Assembly: GCF_946481145.1 (NCBI RefSeq)
Contig: NZ_CAMLMJ010000002.1
Location: 186,001 to 250,000 of the forward strand
Source of the DNA: an uncultured Sediminibacterium sp.
GTDB lineage: Bacteria > Bacteroidota > Bacteroidia > Chitinophagales > Chitinophagaceae
Length of the DNA stretch: 64,000 nt
Direction of reading: 5' to 3'
Part shown: piece by piece, positions 1-9,148 of the stretch
Numbering within the stretch: the first letter of the stretch is position 1
How the letters are laid out: every line of letters begins with the position of its first letter
The notes under the pieces: generated by a model
What the model saw: the letters and a program-made list of their open reading frames with translations, nothing else
Told to the model about the DNA's origin: nothing
The model's database searches: none
Made by a program: the position numbers and the translations under genes

Positions 1-632
1 ACCAGTCCCTTATTGGACTTTTCCATTTCATAACAAAAGGTATTCAGCATTCCCAGTTCTTTGAACAAACTATTTGCTGCTTCGATATATGTTTTCCCTG
101 TTGTTTTTTCAATCAGCAGTCCCAATAAGCCATAGGCTGGGTTACTATAATGGAAACCGGTACCGGGTTTAAAAGACAATGGTTTTTCGAGATGCACCAA
201 ACCAGCCGACATATTCAATAACTGGTGCACCGTAACAGTATCTGCCCAACTCTGTTTCAGATCGGGCAAATATTGCCGGATGGGCTGGTCTAATTTTATA
301 CTTCCCTTTTCAATTTCCTTTAATACCAATACCGCAGTAATCTGTTTGCTGTTCGATTGTATCCTAAAATTATCCCTTAATGTAAGGGGCGTTTTTTTAG
401 AAAAATCAGCATAACCAACAGCTTTTTTATATAACTGTTTGCCATTTTTTGTAATCAAAACAACGCCATTAAATGGTCTGGGTAAACTGGTTTTTAACAG
501 GCTATCTATACTTTTAATATAGTCAGCTGTTTCACCAGCTTTCTGTGCTGATCCAGTTTTATTAATATAGCTGCTGCATACAAAAGTTAAACCTACCATC
601 GTGAGCAGGTATAAAAAACACCTCTGCTTCAT
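1..632 (-). CDS. Serine hydrolase, beta-lactamase/PBP4* family (partial, C-terminus beyond window)
   Basis: Only the first ~210 residues lie in the window; the gene runs off the left edge. The start is the ATG at 632-630, followed by a basic and hydrophobic signal segment (residues 1-20) with a possible lipobox ending at Cys19. The serine nucleophile motif S-x-x-K is seen as SNSK at residues 93-96, and the second motif Y-x-N as HYSN at 162-164. Both are hallmarks of the class C beta-lactamase / D-Ala-D-Ala carboxypeptidase fold (Beta-lactamase, Pfam PF00144). Members hydrolyse peptides, esters or beta-lactams in the periplasm; the substrate cannot be predicted here. It is followed upstream by a 148-bp gap and then a minus-strand S41 peptidase, so it may have its own promoter. 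Confidence 0.85.
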   Translation of the reverse strand, partial: MKQRCFLYLLTMVGLTFVCSSYINKTGSAQKAGETADYIKSIDSLLKTSLPRPFNGVVLITKNGKQLYKKAVGYADFSKKTPLTLRDNFRIQSNSKQITAVLVLKEIEKGSIKLDQPIRQYLPDLKQSWADTVTVHQLLNMSAGLVHLEKPLSFKPGTGFHYSNPAYGLLGLLIEKTTGKTYIEAANSLFKELGMLNTFCYEMEKSNKGL

Positions 633-780
633 AAATATTGGTTGTGTATTAAGTGTAAAGTGCTTGCCCTTATTTACAGTGAATATAAAACAGGAAGGAG
701 AATTAGTTAGTAAAATTTACATTTTATTATAATATGTAAAATACGGACGAAAGCTGTCGGATAGAAAGTGAGTGAGACAA

Positions 781-2271
781 TTAGTTTTTATCATTTCCGC
801 TTCCAATCATCTTACGCACTTCGGCAATCTTTATATCATACCCTTCCTTAATAGCCTGAGAAGATGGTTTAATGAAAATATCGGGCATAATACCATAACC
901 TTTGGGGCGTTCTTTATCCATTACCAGTCTATACATCGGCAAACTCACTACTATACCGGAATTAGGTAAAGTGATTTTGGGGATATGCATGGCTGAATTT
1001 CCATAGTAACCGCCACCTGTTTCCTCACCCACAACTTTTACATTGGCCTGGCCCTGTAATTGGGATATAAACATCGTTGCCGCTGAGAATGTATACCCAC
1101 CTTGTATTAAATACAGTTTGCCATTAAAATGATGTTTGTTGATTGGCGAATAATAATGTCGCTCATAACGGCGGTAATGAATTTTTCCATCTGCTTCTTT
1201 CTTTGCTCCGAAATTCATGGCAAACCAATAAATCAGTTTAGGTTTTATATACTTACCATAGGTAAACTTTCGGTTGATGGCCGCGACTGTATCGCCTATT
1301 TTAAATGGTTTATCAACCAAATACTGGGTTAATTTAATGCTGTTACTTACGTTACCTCCTCCATTCTCACGTAAATCAATTACCAGGTTTTGTATAGATA
1401 GTTTTGCAAGTGTTTTGAAAGACTTCCTGAAAAAGCTTCTCAGTCTTCCTCCGGTAAATGTGGTAAGCCGAATAAAAGCCGTACTTGTTGCAGTATCAAT
1501 AATCATCGTTCGCTTATTCAGCAGGCTTAGTTTTCTCAACTCCCTTCTGGTTAACTCAGGAGCCCGGACTATTGGCCTTTTTCTTCCTGTATCTATTACT
1601 GGACGATAGGCTTTTATCGTAGTTTCTTTTTCGATACCTGTTGAGTCGATATAACGAATGTTATATACTGAATCAGCATCACCCAATATGGTTTTATACC
1701 AGCCTGGAAAATTGCTGCTGATAATCTGACTTTTATGGTTTACCCCATAGCCATCGGTACTGATATATTGATAAATAGTATCCAGTAGTGCTGCGGGTTT
1801 ACGCTGATTAATCGCTGTTACGATAGTACCTCTTTTAAATATGCTATCGTTTCGGTAGGCACTACCCAATACTACCAGACTATCATCCCATGCTTTTAAA
1901 GAAAGTGGGAATTGAGGAAAGCGGTACATATTCGCCACTTTACCATAAGCTTTTGAGAATCGAACGGTGGTATGCCCGCACCTGATATGTGCAATAAGTT
2001 TAGACACACGGTTTTTATACTCCACTTCATTCAGCGAATCGGTGATGCTCGCAATGGTTTCATTAAAATAGTAATCGATGCTGTCTTTGGGAGTGTACCA
2101 ATAAAGACTTGGATGATTGGCTTCCAGTATTTTTTTCAGCAACACTATATCTTCTACCAATGGCTTAGCCGCCATTTTAGGGAGTGGTGGTGGAATGTAT
2201 TGTCCCTCCACCTTAGCAGATAGTCCGATGATCAATGCAAGAAAAAATAGCGTGATGCGGACTGTCTTCAT
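781..2271 (-). CDS. Secreted S41 family peptidase (C-terminal-processing-peptidase-like)
   Basis: 496 residues with an N-terminal signal peptide (about residues 1-23). The C-terminal half carries the S41 core: a VIDLRENGGGN segment at 297-307 and the catalytic serine in GGYTFSAATM (Ser396), followed by a GEETGGG loop near 415-421. The N-terminal half is a helical bundle typical of Bacteroidota tail-specific-protease relatives. It should cleave peptides in the periplasm or at the outer membrane; the target is unknown. It starts only 6 bp after the stop of thiL, so the two are probably co-transcribed, though their roles are not obviously linked. The lysine of the Ser/Lys dyad was not assigned. 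Confidence 0.85.
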   Translation of the reverse strand: MKTVRITLFFLALIIGLSAKVEGQYIPPPLPKMAAKPLVEDIVLLKKILEANHPSLYWYTPKDSIDYYFNETIASITDSLNEVEYKNRVSKLIAHIRCGHTTVRFSKAYGKVANMYRFPQFPLSLKAWDDSLVVLGSAYRNDSIFKRGTIVTAINQRKPAALLDTIYQYISTDGYGVNHKSQIISSNFPGWYKTILGDADSVYNIRYIDSTGIEKETTIKAYRPVIDTGRKRPIVRAPELTRRELRKLSLLNKRTMIIDTATSTAFIRLTTFTGGRLRSFFRKSFKTLAKLSIQNLVIDLRENGGGNVSNSIKLTQYLVDKPFKIGDTVAAINRKFTYGKYIKPKLIYWFAMNFGAKKEADGKIHYRRYERHYYSPINKHHFNGKLYLIQGGYTFSAATMFISQLQGQANVKVVGEETGGGYYGNSAMHIPKITLPNSGIVVSLPMYRLVMDKERPKGYGIMPDIFIKPSSQAIKEGYDIKIAEVRKMIGSGNDKN

Positions 2272-2277
2272 ATTTAT

Positions 2278-3312
2278 TTATTGCTGAAATGCATTCCAGC
2301 CTTGTGCGGTAATATTAAAGGTGTTGCCTCCTTTGGTCAGTAATTTACAACCTTCTTCCAATTCGGTCATATATCCGATCACACTGATTTCTTCATTTAA
2401 GGTAATTTTTTCGTGATCCTCCTGCTTCAGGGTAAAGATGAGTTCATAATCTTCCCCGCCATTCAGTGCAGAAACGGTTGGATCTAACCCAAATTTGAAT
2501 GCAGCTTTACGGCTATGTTCCGAAATGGGTAGTTTTTCTTCATAAATACGGCAGCCAAGGTTACTTTGCTTACAAAGATGTAATACTTCACTGCTGATAC
2601 CATCACTTACATCCATCATGCTGGTAGGCATGATATTATTTGCTTCGAAAAAACCAATGATATCTTTTCTGGCCTCAGGCTTCAACAACCTTCCTACAAT
2701 ATAACTTTCGTTTTCCAGATCAGGTTGTATCTGTGGATTTTCGAGGTAGATTTTCTTTTCTCTTTCCATCAGTGTTAAGCCGAGGTAAGCTCCACCTAAA
2801 TCACCGCTTACACATATAAGATCGCCTTTTGATGCAGTACTCCTTTTTACAAACTTATCAGGTGCTACTTCGCCTATGGCTGTTACCGATATGATCAATC
2901 CTTTTTGTGAAGTAGATGTATCACCTCCTACCAGATCAACTCCATGTTTTTCGCAGGCGATATGAATACCTTCATATAACTCTGTCATGGCTTCCACACT
3001 AAACCTATTGCTCATGCCAATACTCACGGTAATCTGAGTAGGAGTAGCATTCATGGCATAGATATCACTCAGGTTTACCATCACGGCTTTATAACCCAGG
3101 TGTTTCAGGGGTGTATACATCAAATCGAAATGCACCCCTTCCAGCAATAGATCGGTTGTAACTACAGTTTGCTTTCCAAAATGATCAATCACCGCTGCAT
3201 CATCGCCAACGCCTAATACGGTAGATGCATTGTGTATTTCAAAATTTCGGGTAAGATGATCAATCAAACCAAACTCACCCAGATCAGATACTTCAGTTCT
3301 AACTTCACTCAT
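2278..3312 (-). CDS. thiL: Thiamine-monophosphate kinase
   Basis: ThiL phosphorylates thiamine monophosphate to thiamine pyrophosphate with ATP, the last step of vitamin B1 cofactor synthesis in the cytoplasm. About 344 residues, the normal length. Visible family motifs are the Mg/ATP-binding GVGDDAAVI near residue 34, VGGDTSTS in the middle, MDVSDGISSEV and NGGEDYELIFT towards the end, in the order expected for the AIRS/ThiL fold. I chose the ATG at 3312 (protein begins MSEVRTEVSDLGEFGLI, the usual N-terminus) over an upstream TTG at 3333. It lies between suhB (70 bp upstream) and the S41 peptidase (6 bp downstream). No TPP riboswitch is visible in the short leader. Confidence 0.95.
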   Translation of the reverse strand: MSEVRTEVSDLGEFGLIDHLTRNFEIHNASTVLGVGDDAAVIDHFGKQTVVTTDLLLEGVHFDLMYTPLKHLGYKAVMVNLSDIYAMNATPTQITVSIGMSNRFSVEAMTELYEGIHIACEKHGVDLVGGDTSTSQKGLIISVTAIGEVAPDKFVKRSTASKGDLICVSGDLGGAYLGLTLMEREKKIYLENPQIQPDLENESYIVGRLLKPEARKDIIGFFEANNIMPTSMMDVSDGISSEVLHLCKQSNLGCRIYEEKLPISEHSRKAAFKFGLDPTVSALNGGEDYELIFTLKQEDHEKITLNEEISVIGYMTELEEGCKLLTKGGNTFNITAQGWNAFQQ

Positions 3313-3324
3313 AAAAAAATATTG

Positions 3325-3378
3325 AAAGTTCAATAATCAACTTCAAAGTTGGAAATTGGTTATTGGATATTGCTCTGT
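3325..3378. repeat. Heptameric stutter inverted repeat (TTGG word family)
   Basis: In the suhB-thiL gap the plus strand reads TTGGAAA, TTGGTTA, TTGGATA in a 7-base step, preceded by a degenerate inverted half around CAACTTcaAAGTTG. It is the same word family as the element at 63519-63567. The transcript of either strand could fold on itself. No coding potential is seen. Confidence 0.6.
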
Positions 3379-3382
3379 TTAT

Positions 3383-4168
3383 TTACTCTTCTGTTACAGG
3401 TGCTCCATTTACTATCGCTACCAGCTCGTCGTGTATTTTTCCGTTGGTGGCAATAATATGTGGCTGATAGGGGGAGTAATGATTGCCTTTGAAATCAGTT
3501 ACTTTACCTCCTGCTTCTTCTACGATTAAAAATCCGGCTGCACTATCCCATGCCTGTAGTTTGTGTTCATAAAACCCATCAAACCTACCAGCTGCTACCC
3601 AACACAGATCAATCGCAGCACTTCCCAGTCTTCTCACTGGTACACCTTTACGAATAAGCTTTTCGAATACCTGCAGCGGACCATTTTCCATATCAAGATA
3701 GGTATATGGAAAACCGGTTACCAGACAGCTTTTGATGACCTGCGTTTTTTCGCTTACATGAATTTTTTTATCATTCAGCGTGGCGCCAAATCCTTTCTGG
3801 GCAAAGAAAAACTCGTTGATAAATGGATTATATACTGCACCTAGTATCATTTCCCCATTCTGCTCAATACCAATACTTACGCAACAAATGGGAATACCAT
3901 TGGCAAAATTTACAGTGCCGTCAATGGGGTCAATGATCCATTTATAGGCCGAGTCTTGCACAATTTCTCCCGTTTCTTCACTTAAAATAAAATGATCTGG
4001 ATAATCTTGTCTGATTACTTCGAAGATGGCTTTTTCAGCCGCATGGTCTGCCTCTGTTACCAGGTTATTAACCCCTTCTTTATTACTTATTTTAAACTGG
4101 CCATTAAAAAAGCGTTGTAATTCCGCAGCTCCGGCCTCGGTAGCTTTGATGAGCGTTTGTTTCAACAT
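3383..4168 (-). CDS. suhB: Inositol-1-monophosphatase family protein
   Basis: 261 residues, the usual SuhB/IMPase length. The metal-binding motifs are all present: SEETG (Glu64-Glu65), DPIDGT (Asp80-Asp83) and WDSAAG (Trp207-Asp208). The enzyme removes phosphate from myo-inositol-1-phosphate or related sugar phosphates with Mg2+; in E. coli SuhB also acts as a transcription antitermination partner, which cannot be judged here. The start ATG at 4168 gives the standard N-terminus; upstream in-frame sequence is not conserved-looking. It is divergent from the glycosyltransferase at 4274 with 105 bp between them, and upstream of thiL on the same strand. Confidence 0.92.
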   Translation of the reverse strand: MLKQTLIKATEAGAAELQRFFNGQFKISNKEGVNNLVTEADHAAEKAIFEVIRQDYPDHFILSEETGEIVQDSAYKWIIDPIDGTVNFANGIPICCVSIGIEQNGEMILGAVYNPFINEFFFAQKGFGATLNDKKIHVSEKTQVIKSCLVTGFPYTYLDMENGPLQVFEKLIRKGVPVRRLGSAAIDLCWVAAGRFDGFYEHKLQAWDSAAGFLIVEEAGGKVTDFKGNHYSPYQPHIIATNGKIHDELVAIVNGAPVTEE

Positions 4169-4273
4169 ATCCGCAAAAGTAACAAACCGGCAGAAGAATA
4201 TAGAATTAGGAATAAGAAATAAGCAATTAAGAAGGTCGTTAAACCTGCTTATTATTGCAGTGAAAAGCAGTAT

Positions 4274-5443
4274 TTGGAACTCAGCGTTATTATAGTAAAC
4301 TATTGTGTACCCGATTTTCTGGAACAATGCCTGATTACGGTAAAAAATGCCATGCAACAGCTTAATGGCGAAATCATTGTGGTCGACAATGCCTCACCCG
4401 ACGATAGTATTACAAAGCTGGCCCCCCTTTTTCCGGATGTTCATTTTTTGCAAGCAGAAACCAATATCGGATTTGGCAGGGCCTGTAACCTGGGGTTGAG
4501 TAAGGCAAAGGGTAATTATATTCTTTTCCTGAACCCGGATACACTGGTTCCTGAAAATACCATTGCCTATTGTGTCAGCTTCCTTAATAATCACCAGCAA
4601 ACCGGGGCAGTAGGCGTAAAAATGATCAATGGCTTTGGAAATTTTCTACCGGAAAGCAAAAGAGCCAAACCTTCTCTTTCAAATACCTTTTTTAAAGTTA
4701 CCGGTATGGCCTCCCTTTTTCCGACATCAGGGTTGTTTAATAACTATGCACTCGGACAACTTTCAAAAAATGAAAACCACCGTATCGATGTGTTGGCTGG
4801 GGCTTTTATGATGGTCAGGAAAGCCTTGCTTGAATCGATGCAGGGCTTCGATCCGGTTTTTTTTATGTATGGAGAAGACATTGATCTTTCACTTCGTATA
4901 AGTAAGCTGGGATATGATATTTATTATTTGGGCGAAGTTTCCATTATTCATTATAAAGGGCAAAGCTCCCGGAACAGATCAGGCAAACAACATGCGTTGT
5001 TTTATAAGGCTATGCGACAGTTTGTACATAAGCATTATAAAGCTGGGTGGTTACTTATACCCTTTATATTTTTCGTTCAGGGATTAAGTCTGATAAAACA
5101 ATGGTTATTGCCGAAGGATAACATGCTCACTTTATTAAATAAGCCAGGTACAGCATGTATGATGGCCGGACAGTTTGGTTGTGAGCAGATCATTAACGTG
5201 TTAACAGAAAAGGGGCATAGCGATATCCTTAAACAAACTGCATTGGTATTAGAGCAAGATGGTAGAAAAGTTGATCTGATATCTGGACTGGCATCTGTAA
5301 TCAGTCAACAGCAGTTGTCGCAGGTGCTGGTGTATGTTCCCGATTATGCCTTAGAAGAGATCATACCAGCGATGGAAGGATCGAAAAATGTATTTTTCCG
5401 TTTCTTGTTTGCGGTTTCAAGGGCCTTACCCTTTAACAAATAG
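4274..5443 (+). CDS. Family 2 glycosyltransferase, rhamnosyltransferase-like, with C-terminal extension
   Basis: 389 residues. The GT-A domain fills residues 1 to ~240: MELSVIIVNY start, VDNASPDD at 37-44, the NIGFGRACNLG segment, the acceptor-metal motif FLNPDT at 85-90 (a DxD variant) and YGEDIDLSLR at 199-208. This arrangement is that of dTDP-rhamnose-type transferases such as WbbL that build surface glycans at the inner membrane. A hydrophobic segment near 255-275 is followed by ~110 residues that I do not recognise and that look globular. The start codon is TTG at 4274; no ATG fits the conserved N-terminus. Divergent from suhB; followed by a strong hairpin at 5466-5522. Confidence 0.85.
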   Translation: MELSVIIVNYCVPDFLEQCLITVKNAMQQLNGEIIVVDNASPDDSITKLAPLFPDVHFLQAETNIGFGRACNLGLSKAKGNYILFLNPDTLVPENTIAYCVSFLNNHQQTGAVGVKMINGFGNFLPESKRAKPSLSNTFFKVTGMASLFPTSGLFNNYALGQLSKNENHRIDVLAGAFMMVRKALLESMQGFDPVFFMYGEDIDLSLRISKLGYDIYYLGEVSIIHYKGQSSRNRSGKQHALFYKAMRQFVHKHYKAGWLLIPFIFFVQGLSLIKQWLLPKDNMLTLLNKPGTACMMAGQFGCEQIINVLTEKGHSDILKQTALVLEQDGRKVDLISGLASVISQQQLSQVLVYVPDYALEEIIPAMEGSKNVFFRFLFAVSRALPFNK

Positions 5444-5465
5444 CCGTTTTTTTATTGAAAAGCAA

Positions 5466-5522
5466 TTTTAAGCCACAGATTCACTGATTACTATGGCTAA
5501 TCTGTAAATCTGTGGCTTAAAA
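5466..5522. terminator. Long hairpin, probable terminator of the glycosyltransferase gene (CACAG family)
   Basis: A perfect 16-bp inverted repeat, TTTTAAGCCACAGATT at 5466-5481 and its complement at 5507-5522, with a 25-base loop that repeats part of the arm (aatctgt). A-tract and T-tract edges suit a bidirectional terminator. The wording CCACAGATT recurs in degenerate form at 31203-31250 and 34989-35052, so it may belong to a repeat family rather than be only a terminator. Confidence 0.6.
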
Positions 5523-5602
5523 GATTATTTTTCCTGCTATTCATTGTCCAACAATAGCCCTACCTTTTATCAACCGATACCATTGTTTTAGCTGTTTTAG
5601 TG

Positions 5603-5610
5603 TAATTTTG
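5603..5610 (+). promoter_or_regulatory. Candidate -7 promoter box (TAATTTTG) for the GH3 gene
   Basis: TAATTTTG matches the Bacteroidota -7 consensus TAnnTTTG exactly. An ATTG at 5582-5585 lies 17 bp upstream where the -33 element is expected. The start codon at 5637 is 26 bp downstream. Confidence 0.5.
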
Positions 5611-5636
5611 TATATTCAATTAACCCGAGTCTAACG

Positions 5637-7169
5637 ATGTCTATCCTTGATATTAAATTGCCTAACCGTATTTTAAAAGCATTAAGGCTTCCCCAAAACA
5701 ATCCACGCAGGCAACAAATCAAGGTGTTAAAAAAATTATTGAGAAAAGCAAGGTTTACAGCTTTTGGTCAACAATTTCGATTCGATGAGATCCTGCTTTC
5801 AAAACACCCAGGCAAAAAATTTCAGGAATTGGTTCCTACCTATAATTATAATACCATTCACAAAGAGTGGTGGCATAAAACCCTCGAAGGTATTCCTGAT
5901 ATCTGCTGGCCCGGTAAAATCCGCTATTACGCACTGAGCAGCGGAACCAGTGAAGCTGCCAGTAAATATATTCCCGTTACCAACGATCTCCTGAGTGGTA
6001 ATAAAATTGTGATGATTAAGCAATTGCTTAGTCTGAGGAATTATGAAAACATTCCCTATAGTTCTATCAGTAAAGGTTGGTTAACCCTTGGTGGAAGTAC
6101 TGATTTACAGAAAGAAGGTCCAGGTTATTATGCCGGAGACTTAAGTGGTATTACGCAGAAAAAAGCGCCTTTCTGGTTTCAGCCTTTTTATAAACCGGGC
6201 AAAAAAATTGCCAAGCAAAAAGACTGGAACAAAAAACTGGAAGAGATTGTTGACAAAGCACCTGAATGGGATATCGGATTTGTGGTAGGTGTACCTGCCT
6301 GGATACAGATGTGTATGGAAATGGTTATTGAGCGCTATAAGCTTAATAATATCCATGAAATGTGGCCCAACCTGGCCTTTTTTGTACACGGCGGTGTAAG
6401 CTTCGAACCTTATAAAAAAGGGTTTGAAAAATTATTGGGTAAACCTATTACCTATATAGAAACCTATCTGGCCAGTGAAGGTTTTATCGCCTACCAGGAT
6501 CGTCAGTTTGGTAAGGGCATGCGTTTGGTTACGGGTGAACATATATTTATGGAGTTCGTTCCCTTCGATGATAAAAACTTTGATGCTAACGGCGAAATGG
6601 TAAAAGACCCGGAAGCATTAATGATACATGAAGTAGAAGAGGGTAAAGACTATGCATTACTAATCAGCACTGCAGCTGGTGCATGGCGTTATTTAATTGG
6701 TGATACGGTTCGTTTTGTAGATAAAGAGAAATGCGAAATCATTATTACCGGCCGAACAAAACATTTTTTAAGTCTGGTAGGTGAGCACCTGAGTGTAGAC
6801 AATATGAATAAAGCTATTCAACTTGCCAGCGAACAATTGAATATCTGTATTCCAGAGTTTACCGTAGCGGGCGTACCTTACGATAGCTTTTTTGCGCATC
6901 ACTGGTATGTTGCCTGCAACGACCAGGTAGAAAAAAAGAGATTGATTCAGTTGATTGATGATAAATTAAAAGAACTGAACGACGATTATGCTGTGGAGAG
7001 AAAAAGCGCACTAAAAGAGGTTTTCCTCGACGTATTGTCGGAAGAACAGTTTATGGAGTTTATGCGTTCAAAAGGAAAAGTGGGCGGGCAGCATAAATTT
7101 CCTAGGGTATTAAAAGGTAAAATGCTGGAAGACTGGCAGCTTTTCTTAAAAAAAGAATTGGTATCCTAA
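5637..7169 (+). CDS. GH3 family (auxin-responsive-promoter-like) acyl-acid-adenylating protein
   Basis: 510 residues with the architecture of the bacterial GH3 family, relatives of plant acyl-acid-amido synthetases in the ANL adenylating superfamily. The ATP-binding motif SSGTSE is at 101-106, a YIETYLASEGF segment follows in the middle and GRTKHFLSLVGEHLS in the C-terminal third, matching GH3 motifs I-III. By family knowledge it should adenylate a carboxylic acid and join it to an amine, but bacterial substrates are largely unknown. It has a good -7 box 27 bp upstream, and its TAA overlaps the ATG of the next gene by one base (TAATG), so the secreted cyclophilin is translated from the same message. 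Confidence 0.88.
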   Translation: MSILDIKLPNRILKALRLPQNNPRRQQIKVLKKLLRKARFTAFGQQFRFDEILLSKHPGKKFQELVPTYNYNTIHKEWWHKTLEGIPDICWPGKIRYYALSSGTSEAASKYIPVTNDLLSGNKIVMIKQLLSLRNYENIPYSSISKGWLTLGGSTDLQKEGPGYYAGDLSGITQKKAPFWFQPFYKPGKKIAKQKDWNKKLEEIVDKAPEWDIGFVVGVPAWIQMCMEMVIERYKLNNIHEMWPNLAFFVHGGVSFEPYKKGFEKLLGKPITYIETYLASEGFIAYQDRQFGKGMRLVTGEHIFMEFVPFDDKNFDANGEMVKDPEALMIHEVEEGKDYALLISTAAGAWRYLIGDTVRFVDKEKCEIIITGRTKHFLSLVGEHLSVDNMNKAIQLASEQLNICIPEFTVAGVPYDSFFAHHWYVACNDQVEKKRLIQLIDDKLKELNDDYAVERKSALKEVFLDVLSEEQFMEFMRSKGKVGGQHKFPRVLKGKMLEDWQLFLKKELVS

Positions 7170-7792
7170 TGAAATATATTTTCCTTCTTTTATTAATAGT
7201 GTCTGTTACTGCGTCGGCACAAGAACCCAATATCAGTATCCTGAAAAGAAAAGCACCTGAAAGTTTTCAGGTATTGTTTAAAACCACCAAGGGCGATTTT
7301 ATCCTGGAAGCTTATAGAAGATGGTCGCCAATAGGCGTTGATCGCCTCTACCAACTTGTTATAACAGGTTATTATAACTCAACAGCATTCTTCAGGGTTG
7401 AACCTAATTACCTGGTTCAGTTTGGTATAGCAGATGATATTGAGAAGAATGTTTTTTGGGACACCAAAAAATTAAAGGATGAACCGGTTTTACAACTTCA
7501 CAAAAAAGGTATTGTCGCATTTGTGCGGGGTAAAGCCAATAGCAGGACCACCCAGCTTTTCATCAATATGAAAGACAACCCTGAACTGGATACTACCATT
7601 AGAGAGGGGGTTAAAGGTTATACCCCCATTGGAAAAGTGATAAAGGGAATGGAGGTATTGTCGCGCCTTAACGGCAAATATGGTAAAACCATTGCAGCTA
7701 TCCAGGATTCTATTTATCTGTATGGAAATACTTATCTGGATGATCATTTCCCCGGACTTGACATGATTATTTCAGCAAAAATTCTGCATTAA
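7169..7792 (+). CDS. Secreted cyclophilin-type peptidyl-prolyl cis-trans isomerase
   Basis: 207 residues beginning with a signal peptide cut after about residue 17 (VTASAQ). The body matches the cyclophilin fold: TTKGDFILEAYRRWSP, VDRLYQLVITGYYNSTAFFRV, then VAFVRGKANSRTTQLFINM (the QLFI catalytic-pocket strand) and YTPIGKVIKGMEVL. It should speed proline isomerisation during folding of exported proteins in the periplasm. The usual GTGxGG loop is altered, as in many short bacterial cyclophilins. It overlaps the GH3 stop codon by one base; a link between the two functions is not evident. Confidence 0.88.
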   Translation: MKYIFLLLLIVSVTASAQEPNISILKRKAPESFQVLFKTTKGDFILEAYRRWSPIGVDRLYQLVITGYYNSTAFFRVEPNYLVQFGIADDIEKNVFWDTKKLKDEPVLQLHKKGIVAFVRGKANSRTTQLFINMKDNPELDTTIREGVKGYTPIGKVIKGMEVLSRLNGKYGKTIAAIQDSIYLYGNTYLDDHFPGLDMIISAKILH

Positions 7793-7868
7793 TTTCTTCC
7801 GTTAATCACAGATAAAAGGTTTTTCAAAATTATCCGCTTATTTTGGTGTATAACCCAATGACCACTGA

Positions 7869-8516
7869 ATGCTAGCTCCGCTGATAAAAGGATTAATACT
7901 GGGTGTTATTCTCAGTATTTCTGTAGGACCCGTCATCTTTGCCATCATCAAGCAAAGTATCAATAATGGACACAAGGCCGGGTATGTTTTTGTTGCGGGT
8001 GTATCTGCCAGCGATATTACCTTGGTTTTAGTGTGTAATTTTTTTACTTCCCTGTTTAATATAGCACTTGAATATAAGAACACCATTGCAATAGCGGGTA
8101 GCATCTTTCTCGTTGCGATTGGCATTTATACCCTTTTCTTTAAAAAAGTGCCGGTTGATGAAGAAAATAAACTCATCACAAAAAACTTCCGCAAAAGAGA
8201 TTATGCAGCAATTTTTCTGTCGGGCTATTTTATGAATATGCTTAACCCGGGTGTGTTTCTTTTCTGGTTCGCCTGGACAACACTCATTATGGCCGATTCA
8301 CAAACTGCCACCCATCCCGGAGAATACCGTTTTATTGTATTTACTACCTGTCTTGTTTTTGTACTGCTATCTGATATTTTAAAAGTAGTACTTGCAGGAA
8401 AACTTCGTTCCAGACTAAATGCCAAAAACCTGCATTTTATTAATAAACTTTCCGGACTTATACTTATAGGATTTGGCATTGCCTTATGCTGGGGTGTACT
8501 TGCCCTGTTTAAATAG
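7869..8516 (+). CDS. LysE/RhtB family amino-acid exporter
   Basis: 215 residues with about six membrane segments. The N-terminus MLAPLIKGLILGVILSISVGP carries the family's SVGP motif after the first helix, and an internal NPGVFLFWF segment near residue 125 matches the second half-repeat. LysE/RhtB proteins export amino acids or analogues through the inner membrane, driven by proton exchange; the substrate is not predictable. Starts 77 bp after the cyclophilin gene and may be in the same transcription unit. Confidence 0.85.
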   Translation: MLAPLIKGLILGVILSISVGPVIFAIIKQSINNGHKAGYVFVAGVSASDITLVLVCNFFTSLFNIALEYKNTIAIAGSIFLVAIGIYTLFFKKVPVDEENKLITKNFRKRDYAAIFLSGYFMNMLNPGVFLFWFAWTTLIMADSQTATHPGEYRFIVFTTCLVFVLLSDILKVVLAGKLRSRLNAKNLHFINKLSGLILIGFGIALCWGVLALFK

Positions 8517-8569
8517 GTTTAACAAAGGATTAAAGAAAAAGATATATTTCCTTTTTATCTTTCAGTTCC

Positions 8570-9124
8570 ATGAGGCCGGCACTACTACTGCTTTTTATAC
8601 TTGCATTTACCTGCACCCATAGCCAGGCACAATCCGGTATTTTAGTATTTAAGAAAAAGAACCAAAATATACAGAGTTGGACAAAAGATAATTTTATCCG
8701 GTTTCAATACGTTACCACACAATGGCTCGATGGAAAAATCAAACGTATTGATAAAGATTCCATTTTTGTGAATTGTTTTATTACCCGGCAAATACCTAAC
8801 CAGTTTGGTTTTCCTACAATAGATACTTCCTGGTTTGGCGTTATGGGTATTCATATTTCAGAGATCATCGGAATGCCCGGAAACAAATTTAAGAGTGGCA
8901 TTTTTACGAATGGTTCATTATTAAAATTGGGTAGCGCTGGTTATGTTTTTCTAAACCTGTTTAATAGTCTTGAAAATGGCGAACCCCTTTTTGCAAGTAA
9001 TAACTTAAGGAATATAGGCATTGCCGCAGGTGTATTTTTAATCGGGCATCTTCAATCGCTCAAATACAAATCATATATCCGCATAAGAAGAAAATATTCT
9101 ATGCAGATCATTTCCACCCAATAG
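8570..9124 (+). CDS. Secreted protein of unknown function
   Basis: 184 residues with a clear signal peptide (residues 1-21, ending HSQAQ). After it come alternating polar and hydrophobic strands with a central WLDGKIKRIDKDSIFVNCF segment and a glycine/alanine-rich hydrophobic stretch near 135-160 that could be a membrane helix. I do not recognise the family. It sits between the LysE exporter and mtgA on the same strand, 24 bp before mtgA, so it may be co-transcribed with the transglycosylase and act in the envelope; that is inference from position only. A TATATTTC box at 8543-8550 is a weak promoter candidate. Confidence 0.7.
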   Translation: MRPALLLLFILAFTCTHSQAQSGILVFKKKNQNIQSWTKDNFIRFQYVTTQWLDGKIKRIDKDSIFVNCFITRQIPNQFGFPTIDTSWFGVMGIHISEIIGMPGNKFKSGIFTNGSLLKLGSAGYVFLNLFNSLENGEPLFASNNLRNIGIAAGVFLIGHLQSLKYKSYIRIRRKYSMQIISTQ

Positions 9125-9148
9125 GGTTAAGCAGTATCTTGTTGTATA

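Noticed and set aside
3313..3382. TPP riboswitch before thiL, or before pnuC
   Set aside because: Neither leader contains the conserved thi-box segments; the gaps are only 70 and 56 bp.
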